Shown one piece after another: positions 41,801-52,900 of a stretch of DNA of 64,000 nucleotides; position 1 is the stretch's first letter, and every line of letters begins with the position of its first letter. The translations under genes and the position numbers were made by a program. Under the pieces are notes generated by a model, which was not told the origin of the DNA, ran no database searches, and saw nothing but the letters and a program-made list of their open reading frames with translations. The DNA comes from Loxodes magnus (taxonomy: Eukaryota; Ciliophora; Karyorelictea; Loxodida; Loxodidae). Location of the stretch: positions 20,280 to 84,279 of the forward strand of contig CAMPDV010002087.1 in NCBI GenBank assembly GCA_946699065.1. Direction: 5' to 3'.

Positions 41801-43839
41801 AAATTACTCAACTATTTTTCATACATTGTTAACTCACTCTGGTATTAAAATTTTAATTTCTCACTTCAAAACATATCAAAAACAATGCTTTTTTTTACTT
41901 TAAAAATTACTCAACTATTTTTCATACATTGTTAACTCACTCTGGTATAAAAATTTAATTTCTCACTTCAAAACATATCAAAAACAATGCTTTTTTTTAC
42001 TTTAAAAATTACTCAACTATTTTTCATACATTGTTAACTCACTCTGGTATTAAAATTTTAATTTCTCACTTCAAAACATATCAAAAACAATGCTTTTTTT
42101 TACTTTAAAAATTACTCAACTATTTTTCATATATTGTTAACTTACTCCAATATTAAAATTAAATATTCTCACTTCAAAACATATCAAAAACAATGCTTTT
42201 TTTTACTTTTAAAAATTACTCAACTATTTTTCATACATTGTTAACTCACTCTGGTATAAAAATTTTAATTTCTCACTTCAAAACATATCAAAAACAATGC
42301 TTTTTTTTACTTTAAAAATTACTCAACTATTTTTCATACATTGTTAACTCACTCTGGTATTAAAATTTTAATTTCTCACTTCAAAACATATCAAAAACAA
42401 TGCTTTTTTTTACTTTAAAAATTACTCAACTATTTTTCATACATTGTTAACTCACTCTGGTATTAAAATTAAATATTCTCACTTCAAAACATATCAAAAA
42501 CAATGCTTTTTTTTACTTTAAAAATTACTCAACTATTTTTCATACATTGTTAACTCACTCTGGTATTAAAATTTTAATTTCTCACTTCAAAACATATCAA
42601 AAACAATGCTTTTTTTTACTTTAAAAATTACTCAACTATTTTTCATACATTGTTAACTCACTCTGGTATTAAAATTTTAATTTCTCACTTCAAAACATAT
42701 CAAAAACAATGCTTTTTTTTACTTTAAAAATTACTCAACTATTTTTCATACATTGTTAACTCACTCTGGTATTAAAATTTTAATTTCTCACTTCAAAACA
42801 TATCAAAAACAATGCTTTTTTTTACTTTAAAAATTACTCAACTATTTTTCATACATTGTTAACTCACTCTGGTATTAAAATTTTAATTTCTCACTTCAAA
42901 ACATATCAAAAACAATGCTTTTTTTTACTTTAAAAATTACTCAACTATTTTTCATACATTGTTAACTTACTCCAATATTAAAATTAAATATTCTCACTTC
43001 AAAACATATCAAAAACAATGCTTTTTTTTACTTTAAAAATTACTCAACTATTTTTCATATATTGTTAACTTACTCCAATATTAAAATTAAATATTCTCAC
43101 TTCAAAACATATCAAAAACAATGCTTTTTTTTACTTTAAAAATTACTCAACTATTTTTCATACATTGTTAACTCACTCTGGTATTAAAATTTTAATTTCT
43201 CACTTCAAAACATATCAAAAACAATGCTTTTTTTTACTTTAAAAATTACTCAACTATTTTTCATACATTGTTAACTCACTCTGGTATTAAAATTTTAATT
43301 TCTCACTTCAAAACATATCAAAAACAATGCTTTTTTTACTTTAAAAATTACTCAACTATTTTTCATACATTGTTAACTCACTCTGGTATTAAAATTAAAT
43401 ATTCTCATTTCAAAACATATCAAAAACAATGCTTTTTTTTACTTTAAAAATTACTCAACTATTTTTCATACATTGTTAACTCACTCTGGTATTAAAATTT
43501 TAATTTCTCACTTCAAAACATATCAAAAACAATGCTTTTTTTTACTTTAAAAATTACTCAACTATTTTTCATACATTGTTAACTCACTCTGGTATTAAAA
43601 TTTTAATTTCTCACTTCAAAACATATCAAAAACAATGCTTTTTTTTACTTTAAAAATTACTCAACTATTTTTCATACATTGTTAACTTACTCCAATATTA
43701 AAATTAAATATTCTCACTTCAAAACATATCAAAAACAATGCTTTTTTTTACTTTAAAAATTACTCAACTATTTTTCATATATTGTTAACTTACTCCAATA
43801 TTAAAATTAAATATTCTCACTTCAAAACATATCAAAAAC
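35812..43839 (+). repeat. Left palindrome arm, outer part (few indels)
   Basis: Alleles include D near 35966, WD near 36991, 38221, 38941, 39661, 41001, 41621 and 42121, and B- near 37317, 38757, 40812, 41429 and 41947. The triplet B-, A, WD occurs as a unit near 38757, 40812, 41429 and 41947 (and again near 47411), so it is a small higher-order cassette. Homopolymer lengths are almost constant: the exceptions I saw are an extra T near 42210 and a 7-T tract near 43331 that is also present in the mirror arm. Only satellite is present. Confidence 0.88.
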
Positions 43840-44403
43840 AATGCTTTTTTTACTTTAAAAATTACTCAACTATTTTTTCATACATTGTTAACTCACTCTG
43901 GTATTAAAATTTTAATTTCTCACTTCAAAAACATATCAAAAACAATGCTTTTTTTTACTTTAAAAATTACTCAACTATTTTTTCATACATTGTTAACTCA
44001 CTCTGGTATTAAAATTTTAATTTCTCACTTCAAAACATATCAAAAACAATGCTTTTTTTACTTTAAAAATTACTCAACTATTTTTCATACATTGTTAACT
44101 CACTCTGGTATTAAAATTAAATATTCTCATTTCAAAACATATCAAAAAACAATGCTTTTTTTTACTTTAAAAATTACTCAACTATTTTTCATACATTGTT
44201 AACTCACTCTGGTATTAAAATTTTAATTTCTCACTTCAAAACATATCAAAAACAATGCTTTTTTTTACTTTAAAAATTACTCAACTATTTTTCATACATT
44301 GTTAACTCACTCTGGTATTAAAATTTTAATTTCTCACTTCAAAACATATCAAAAACAATGCTTTTTTTTACTTTAAAAATTACTCAACTATTTTTCATAC
44401 ATT
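42961..44403 (+). repeat. Tandem duplication of a 7-unit block
   Basis: The linker order D-WD-A-A-C*-A-A at 42961-43680 (720 bp) is repeated immediately at 43681-44403 (723 bp). Each copy carries the C* allele 'ctcattt' preceded by a core whose T8 tract is seven T long. That pairing is rare elsewhere, so the two blocks are sister copies. The mirror arm shows the same doubling around 55.4-56.8 kb, so it was present before the fold-back event or the sequencing chimera. Confidence 0.85.
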
Positions 44404-47400
44404 GTTAACTCACTCTGGTATTAAAATTTTAATTTCTCACTTCAAAACATATCAAAAACAATGCTTTTTTTACTTTAAAAATTACTCAACTATTTTTCAT
44501 ATATTGTTAACTTACTCCAATATTAAAATTAAATATTCTCACTTCAAAACATATCAAAAACAATGCTTTTTTTTACTTTAAAAATTACTCAACTATTTTT
44601 CATACATTGTTAACTCACTCTGGTATTAAAATTTTAATTTCTCACTTCAAAACACATCAAAAACAATGCTTTTTTTTACTTTAAAAATTACTCAACTATT
44701 TTTCATACATTGTTAACTCACTCTGGTATTAAAATTAAATATTCTCACTTCAAAACATATCAAAAACAATGCTTTTTTTTACTTTAAAAATTACTCAACT
44801 ATTTTTCATATATTGTTAACTTACTCCAATATTAAAATTAAATATTCTCACTTCAAAACATATCAAAAACAATGCTTTTTTTTACTTTAAAAATTACTCA
44901 ACTATTTTTCATACATTGTTAACTCACTCTGGTATTAAAATTTTAATTTCTCACTTCAAAACATATCAAAAACAATGCTTTTTTTACTTTAAAAATTACT
45001 CAACTATTTTTCATACATTGTTAACTCACTCTGGTATTAAAATTTTAATTTCTCACTTCAAAACATATCAAAAACAATGCTTTTTTTTACTTTAAAAATT
45101 ACTCAACTATTTTTCATACATTGTTAACTCACTCTGGTATTAAAATTTTAATTTCTCACTTCAAAACATATCAAAAACAATGCTTTTTTTACTTTAAAAA
45201 TTACTCAACTATTTTTCATACATTGTTAACTCACTCTGGTATTAAAATTAAATATTCTCATTTCAAAACATATCAAAAACAATGCTTTTTTTTACTTTAA
45301 AAATTACTCAACTATTTTTCATACATTGTTAACTCACTCTGGTATTAAAATTTTAATTTCTCACTTCAAAACATATCAAAAACAATGCTTTTTTTTACTT
45401 TAAAAATTACTCAACTATTTTTCATACATTGTTAACTCACCTCTGGTATTAAAATTTAATTTCTCACTTCAAAACATATCAAAAACAATGCTTTTTTTTT
45501 ACTTTAAAAATTACTCAACTATTTTTCATACATTGTTAACTCACTCTGGTATTAAAATTTTAATTTCTCACTTCAAAAACATATCAAAAACAATGCTTTT
45601 TTTTACTTTAAAAATTACTCAACTATTTTTCATATATTGTTAACTTACTCCAATATTAAAATTAATATTCTCACTTCAAAACATATCAAAAACAATGCTT
45701 TTTTTTTACTTTAAAAATTACTCAACTATTTTTCATACATTGTTAACTCACTCTGGTATTAAAATTTTAATTTCTCACTTCAAAACACATCAAAAACAAT
45801 GCTTTTTTTTACTTTAAAAAATTACTCAACTATTTTTCATACATTGTTAACTCACTCTGGTATTAAAATTAAATATTCTCACTTCAAAACATATCAAAAA
45901 CAATGCTTTTTTTTACTTTAAAAATTACTCAACTATTTTTCATACATTGTTAACTCACTCTGGTATTAAAATTTTAAGTTCTCACTTCAAAACATATCAA
46001 AAAACAATGCTTTTTTTTACTTTAAAAATTACTCAACTATTTTTCATACATTGTTAACTCACTCTGGTATTAAAATTTTAATTTCTCACTTCAAAACATA
46101 TCAAAAACAATGCTTTTTTTTACTTTAAAAATTACTCAACTATTTTTCATATATTGTTAACTCACTCTGGTATTAAAATTTTAATTTCTCACTTCAAAAA
46201 CATATCAAAAACAATGCTTTTTTTTACTTTAAAAATTACTCAACTATTTTTCATACATTGTTAACTCACTCTGGTATTAAAATTTTAATTTCTCACTTCA
46301 AAACATATCAAAAACAATGCTTTTTTTTACTTTAAAAAATTACTCAACTATTTTTCATACATTGTTAACTCACTCTGGTATTAAAATTAAATATTCTCAC
46401 TTCAAAACATATCAAAAACAATGCTTTTTTTTACTTTAAAAATTACTCAACTATTTTTCATACATTGTTAACTCACTCTGGTATTAAAATTTTAATTTCT
46501 CACTTCAAAAACATATCAAAAACAATGCTTTTTTTTACTTTAAAAATTACTCAACTATTTTTCATACATTGTTAACTCACTCTGGTATAAAATTTTAATT
46601 TCTCACTTCAAAACATATCAAAAACAATGCTTTTTTTTACTTTAAAAATTACTCAACTATTTTTTCATACATTGTTAACTCACTCTGGTATAAAAAATTT
46701 AATTTCTCACTTCAAAACATATCAAAAACAATGCTTTTTTTTACTTTAAAAATTACTCAACTATTTTTCATACATTGTTAACTCACTCTGGTATTAAAAT
46801 TTTAATTTCTCACTTCAAAAACATATCAAAAACAATGCTTTTTTTTACTTTAAAAATTACTCAACTATTTTTCATACATTGTTAACTCACTCTGGTATTA
46901 AAATTAAATATTCTCACTTCAAAACATATCAAAAACAATGCTTTTTTTTACTTTAAAAATTACTCAACTATTTTTCATACATTGTTAACTCACTCTGGTA
47001 TTAAAATTTTAATTTCTCACTTCAAAACATATCAAAAACAATGCTTTTTTTTACTTTAAAAATTACTCAACTATTTTTCATACATTGTTAACTCACTCTG
47101 GTATAAAAATTTTAATTTCTCACTTCAAAACATATCAAAAACAATGCTTTTTTTTTACTTTAAAAATTACTCAACTATTTTTCATACATTGTTAACTCAC
47201 TCTGGTATAAAAATTTTAATTTCTCACTTCAAAAACATATCAAAAACAATGCTTTTTTTTACTTTAAAAATTACTCAACTATTTTTCATACATTGTTAAC
47301 TCACTCTGGTATTAAAATTTTAATTTCTCACTTCAAAACATATCAAAAACAATGCCTTTTTTTTACTTTAAAAATTACTCAACTATTTTTCATACATTGT

Positions 47401-49908
47401 TAACTCACTCTGGTATAAAAATTTAATTTCTCACTTCAAAACATATCAAAAACAATGCTTTTTTTTACTTTAAAAATTACTCAACTATTTTTCATACATT
47501 GTTAACTCACTCTGGTATTAAAATTTTAATTTCTCACTTCAAAACATATCAAAAAACAATGCTTTTTTTTACTTTAAAAAATTACTCAACTATTTTTCAT
47601 ATATTGTTAACTTACTCCAATATTAAAATTAAATATTCTCACTTCAAAACATATCAAAAAACAATGCTTTTTTTTTACTTTAAAAATTACTCAACTATTT
47701 TTCATACATTGTTAACTCACTCTGGTATAAAAATTTTAATTTCTCACTTCAAAACACATCAAAAACAATGCTTTTTTTTACTTTAAAAATTACTCAACTA
47801 TTTTTCATACATTGTTAACTCACTCTGGTATTAAAATTAAATATTCTCACTTCAAAACATATCAAAAACAATGCTTTTTTTTACTTTAAAAATTACTCAA
47901 CTATTTTTCATACATTGTTAACTCACTCTGGTATTAAAATTTTAAGTTCTCACTTCAAAACATATCAAAAACAATGCTTTTTTTTACTTTAAAAAATTAC
48001 TCAACTATTTTTCATACATTGTTAACTCACTCTGGTATTAAAATTTTAATTTCTCACTTCAAAACATATCAAAAACAATGCTTTTTTTTACTTTAAAAAT
48101 TACTCAACTATTTTTTCATATATTGTTAACTTACTCCCAATATTAAAATTAAATATTCTCACTTCAAAACATATCAAAAACAATGCTTTTTTTTACTTTA
48201 AAAATTACTCAACTATTTTTCATACATTGTTAACTCACTCTGGTATTAAAATTTTAATTTCCTCACTTCAAAACATATCAAAAACAATGCTTTTTTTTAC
48301 TTTAAAAATTACTCAACTATTTTTCATACATTGTTAACTCACTCTGGTATTAAAATTTTAAATTTCTCACTTCAAAACATATCAAAAACAATGCTTTTTT
48401 TTTACTTTAAAAATTACTCAACTATTTTTCATATATTGTTAACTCACTCTGGTATTAAAATTTTAATTTCTCACTTCAAAACATATCAAAAACAATGCTT
48501 TTTTTACTTTAAAAATTACTCAACTATTTTTCATACATTGTTAACTCACTCTGGTATTAAAATTAAATATTCTCATTTCAAAAACATATCAAAAACAATG
48601 CTTTTTTTTACTTTAAAAATTACTCAACTATTTTTCATACATTGTTAACTCACTCTGGTATTAAAATTTTAATTTCTCACTTCAAAACATATCAAAAACA
48701 ATGCTTTTTTTTACTTTAAAAATTACTCAACTATTTTTTCATACATTGTTAACTCACTCTGGTATTAAAATTTTAATTTCTCACTTCAAAACATATCAAA
48801 AACAATGCTTTTTTTTACTTTAAAAATTACTCAACTATTTTTCATACATTGTTAACTCACTCTGGTATTAAAATTTAATTTCTCACTTCAAAACATATCA
48901 AAAACAATGCTTTTTTTTACTTTAAAAATTACTCAACTATTTTTCATACATTGTTAACTTACTCCAATATTAAAATTTTAATTTCTCACTTCAAAACATA
49001 TCAAAAACAATGCTTTTTTTTACTTTAAAATTACTCAAACTATTTTTCATACATTGTTAACTTACTCCAATATTAAAATTAAATATTCTCACTTCAAAAA
49101 CATATCAAAAACAATGCTTTTTTTTACTTTAAAAAATTACTCAACTATTTTTTCATACATTGTTAACTTACCTCTGGTATAAAAATTTTAATTTCTCACT
49201 TCAAAACACATCAAAAACAATGCTTTTTTTTACTTTAAAATTACTCAACTATTTTTCATACATTGTTAACTCACTCTGGTATAAAAATTTTAATTTCTCA
49301 CTTCAAAACATATCAAAAACAATGCTTTTTTTTACTTTAAAAATTACTCAAACTATTTTTCATACATTGTTAACTCACTCTGGTATAAAAATTTTAATTT
49401 CTCACTTCAAAACATATCAAAAACAATGCTTTTTTTTACTTTAAAAATTACTCAACTATTTTTCATACATTGTTAACTCACTCTGGTATTAAAATTTTAA
49501 GTTCTCACTTCAAAACATATCAAAAACAATGCTTTTTTTTACTTTAAAAATTACTCAACTATTTTTCATACATTGTTAACTCACTCTGGTATTAAAATTA
49601 AATATTCTCATTTCAAAACATATCAAAAACAATGCTTTTTTTTACTTTAAAAAATTACTCAACTATTTTTCATACATTGTTAACTCACTCTGGTATTAAA
49701 ATTTTAATTTCTCACTTCAAAAACATATCAAAAACAATGCTTTTTTTTACTTTAAAAAATTACTCAACTATTTTTCATACATTGTTAACTCACTCTGGTA
49801 TTAAAATTTTAATTTCTCACTTCAAAACATATCAAAAACAATGCTTTTTTTTACTTTAAAAATTACTCAACTATTTTTCATACATTGTTAACTCACTCTG
49901 GTATTAAA
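43840..49908 (+). repeat. Left palindrome arm, inner part with many homopolymer indels
   Basis: Single-base gains and losses in A and T runs become common from about 43840: six T in 'tattttttca' near 43871, five A in 'caaaaacatatc' near 43926, 'cctctgg' near 45441, 'tgccttt' near 47355, 'actcccaat' near 48135, 'tttcctcac' near 48260. Most have no counterpart at the mirror position. Substitution alleles stay clean and mirrored. This pattern is what uncorrected long-read homopolymer error looks like. True variants remain visible here (C*, the 7-T tracts at about 44051, 45183 and 48500, and K and W units). No gene is present. Confidence 0.85.
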
Positions 49909-49920
49909 ATTTAATACCAG
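49898..49920. other. Palindrome axis (orientation switch point)
   Basis: Eleven bases (49898-49908) are perfectly complementary to eleven (49910-49920) around one central A at 49909, and the complementarity continues outward into the arms. The axis falls inside the monomer's own 14-bp dyad ('attaaaattttaat'), here one T shorter. The last forward unit is cut after about base 94 and passes straight into its own reverse complement with no spacer or foreign base. This geometry fits a strand folding back on the internal dyad. It does not separate in vivo fold-back priming from a library or sequencing chimera. Confidence 0.95.
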
Positions 49921-52900
49921 AGTGAGTTAACAATGTATGAAAAATAGTTGAGTAATTTTTAAAGTAAAAAAAAGCATTGTTTTTGATATGTTTTGAAGTG
50001 AGAAATTAAAATTTTAATACCAGAGTGAGTTAACAATGTATGAAAAATAGTTGAGTAATTTTTAAAGTAAAAAAAAGCATTGTTTTTGATATGTTTTGAA
50101 GTGAGAAATTAAAATTTTAATACCAGAGTGAGTTAACAATGTATGAAAAATAGTTGAGTAATTTTTAAAGTAAAAAAAAGCATTGTTTTTGATATGTTTT
50201 GAAATGGAGAATATTTAATTTTAATACCAGAGTGAGTTAACAATGTATGAAAAATAGTTGAGTAATTTTTAAAGTAAAAAAAAGCATTGTTTTTGATATG
50301 TTTTGAAGTGAGAACTTAAAATTTTAATACCAGAGTGAGTTAACAATGTATGAAAAATAGTTGAGTAATTTTTAAAGTAAAAAAAAGCATTGTTTTTGAT
50401 ATGTTTTGAAGTGAGAAATTAAAATTTTTATACCAGAGTGAGTTAACAATGTATGAAAAATAGTTGAGTAATTTTTAAAGTAAAAAAAAGCATTGTTTTT
50501 GATATGTTTTGAAGTGAGAAATTAAAATTTTTATACCAGAGTGAGTTAACAATGTATGAAAAATAGTTGAGTAATTTTTAAAGTAAAAAAAAGCATTGTT
50601 TTTGATGTGTTTTGAAGTGAGAAATTAAAATTTTTATACCAGAGTAAGTTAACAATGTATGAAAAATAGTTGAGTAATTTTTAAAGTAAAAAAAAGCATT
50701 GTTTTTGATATGTTTTGAAGTGAGAATATTTAATTTTAATATTGGAGTAAGTTAACAATGTATGAAAAATAGTTGAGTAATTTTTAAAGTAAAAAAAAGC
50801 ATTGTTTTTGATATGTTTTGAAGTGAGAAATTAAAATTTTAATATTGGAGTAAGTTAACAATGTATGAAAAATAGTTGAGTAATTTTTAAAGTAAAAAAA
50901 AGCATTGTTTTTGATATGTTTTGAAGTGAGAAATTAAAATTTTAATACCAGAGTGAGTTAACAATGTATGAAAAATAGTTGAGTAATTTTTAAAGTAAAA
51001 AAAAGCATTGTTTTTGATATGTTTTGAAGTGAGAAATTAAAATTTTAATACCAGAGTGAGTTAACAATGTATGAAAAATAGTTGAGTAATTTTTAAAGTA
51101 AAAAAAAGCATTGTTTTTGATATGTTTTGAAGTGAGAAATTAAAATTTTAATACCAGAGTGAGTTAACAATGTATGAAAAATAGTTGAGTAATTTTTAAA
51201 GTAAAAAAAAGCATTGTTTTTGATATGTTTTGAAATGAGAATATTTAATTTTAATACCAGAGTGAGTTAACAATGTATGAAAAATAGTTGAGTAATTTTT
51301 AAAGTAAAAAAAGCATTGTTTTTGATATGTTTTGAAGTGAGAAATTAAAATTTTAATACCAGAGTGAGTTAACAATATATGAAAAATAGTTTGAGTAATT
51401 TTTAAAGTAAAAAAAAGCATTGTTTTTGATATGTTTTGAAGTGAGAAATTAAAATTTTAATACCAGAGTGAGTTAACAATGTATGAAAAATAGTTGAGTA
51501 ATTTTTAAAGTAAAAAAAAGCATTGTTTTTGATATGTTTTGAAGTGAGAAATTAAAATTTTAATACCAGAGTGAGTTAACAATGTATGAAAAATAGTTGA
51601 GTAATTTTTTAAAGTAAAAAAAAGCATTGTTTTTGATATGTTTTGAAGTGAGAATATTTAATTTTAATATTGGAGTAAGTTAACAATATATGAAAAATAG
51701 TTGAGTAATTTTTAAAGTAAAAAAAAGCATTGTTTTTGATATGTTTTGAAGTGAGAAATTAAAATTTTAATACCAGAGTGAGTTAACAATGTATGAAAAA
51801 TAGTTGAGTAATTTTTAAAGTAAAAAAAAGCATTGTTTTTGATATGTTTTGAAGTGAGAACTTAAAATTTTAATACCAGAGTGAGTTAACAATGTATGAA
51901 AAATAGTTGAGTAATTTTTAAAGTAAAAAAAAGCATTGTTTTTGATATGTTTTGAAGTGAGAATATTTAATTTTAATACCAGAGTGAGTTAACAATGTAT
52001 GAAAAATAGTTGAGTAATTTTTAAAGTAAAAAAAAGCATTGTTTTTGATGTGTTTTGAAGTGAGAAATTAAAATTTTTATACCAGAGTGAGTTAACAATG
52101 TATGAAAAATAGTTGAGTAATTTTTAAAGTAAAAAAAAGCATTGTTTTTGATATGTTTTGAAGTGAGAATATTTAATTTTAATATTGGAGTAAGTTAACA
52201 ATATATGAAAAATAGTTGAGTAATTTTTAAAGTAAAAAAAAGCATTGTTTTTGATATGTTTTGAAGTGAGAAATTAAAATTTTAATACCAGAGTGAGTTA
52301 ACAATGTATGAAAAATAGTTGAGTAATTTTTAAAGTAAAAAAAAGCATTGTTTTTGATATGTTTTGAAGTGAGAAATTAAATTTTTATACCAGAGTGAGT
52401 TAACCAATGTATGAAAAATAGTTGAGTAATTTTTAAAGTAAAAAAAAGCATTGTTTTTGATATGTTTTGAAGTGAGAAATTAAAATTTTAATACCAGAGT
52501 GAGTTAACAATGTATGAAAAATAGTTGAGTAATTTTTAAAGTAAAAAAAAGCATTGTTTTTGATATGTTTTGAAGTGAGAAATTAAAATTTTTATACCAG
52601 AGTGAGTTAACAATGTATGAAAAATAGTTGAGTAATTTTTAAAGTAAAAAAAAGCATTGTTTTTGATATGTTTTGAAGTGAGAAATTAAAATTTTTATAC
52701 CAGAGTGAGTTAACAATGTATGAAAAATAGTTGAGTAATTTTTAAAGTAAAAAAAAAGCATTGTTTTTGATATGTTTTGAAGTGAGAAATTAAAATTTTA
52801 ATACCAGAGTGAGTTAACAATGTATGAAAAATAGTTGAGTAATTTTTAAAGTAAAAAAAAGCATTGTTTTTGATATGTTTTGAAGTGAGAATATTTAATT

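Larger units (their letters stand above)
1..49908 (+). repeat. 103-bp AT-rich satellite array, forward orientation
   Basis: Head-to-tail units begin with 'acttcaaaac' at 1, 104, 207 and so on, with a strict 103-bp step. Single-base length changes seen up to about 43.3 kb are at 12684, 15981, 25710, a 104-bp unit near 21150, the B- units and an extra T near 42210; there is one larger irregularity at 19747-19823. The consensus contains 37 A, 44 T, 18 C and only 4 G, with no CG dinucleotide. About 484 units are present with no other sequence between them. Most adjacent units differ at zero to a few sites, which is typical of concerted evolution by unequal exchange or gene conversion. No promoter, terminator or coding signal is apparent. 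The array extends beyond position 1. Satellite identity is certain; a centromeric or pericentromeric role is inference from array type only. Confidence 0.98.

Noticed and set aside
43885-44202. Open frame of 105 codons, and similar + strand frames at 47499-47786, 48331-48648, 49160-49444 and 49632-49859
   Set aside because: Each is two to three satellite units translated through homopolymer indels. The peptide is itself a tandem repeat of unit translation, with no start context, codon bias or family resemblance, and the clean array has no such frames.
49898-49920. Terminal inverted repeat or transposon end at the orientation switch
   Set aside because: No target duplication, no element between the arms and no foreign sequence. 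The complementarity simply continues as satellite on both sides.
51196-51420. Open frame of 74 codons on the - strand, and similar frames at 55217-55399 and 63020-63235
   Set aside because: These are the same satellite peptides read from the inverted arm, again only where unit length is altered by single-base indels.
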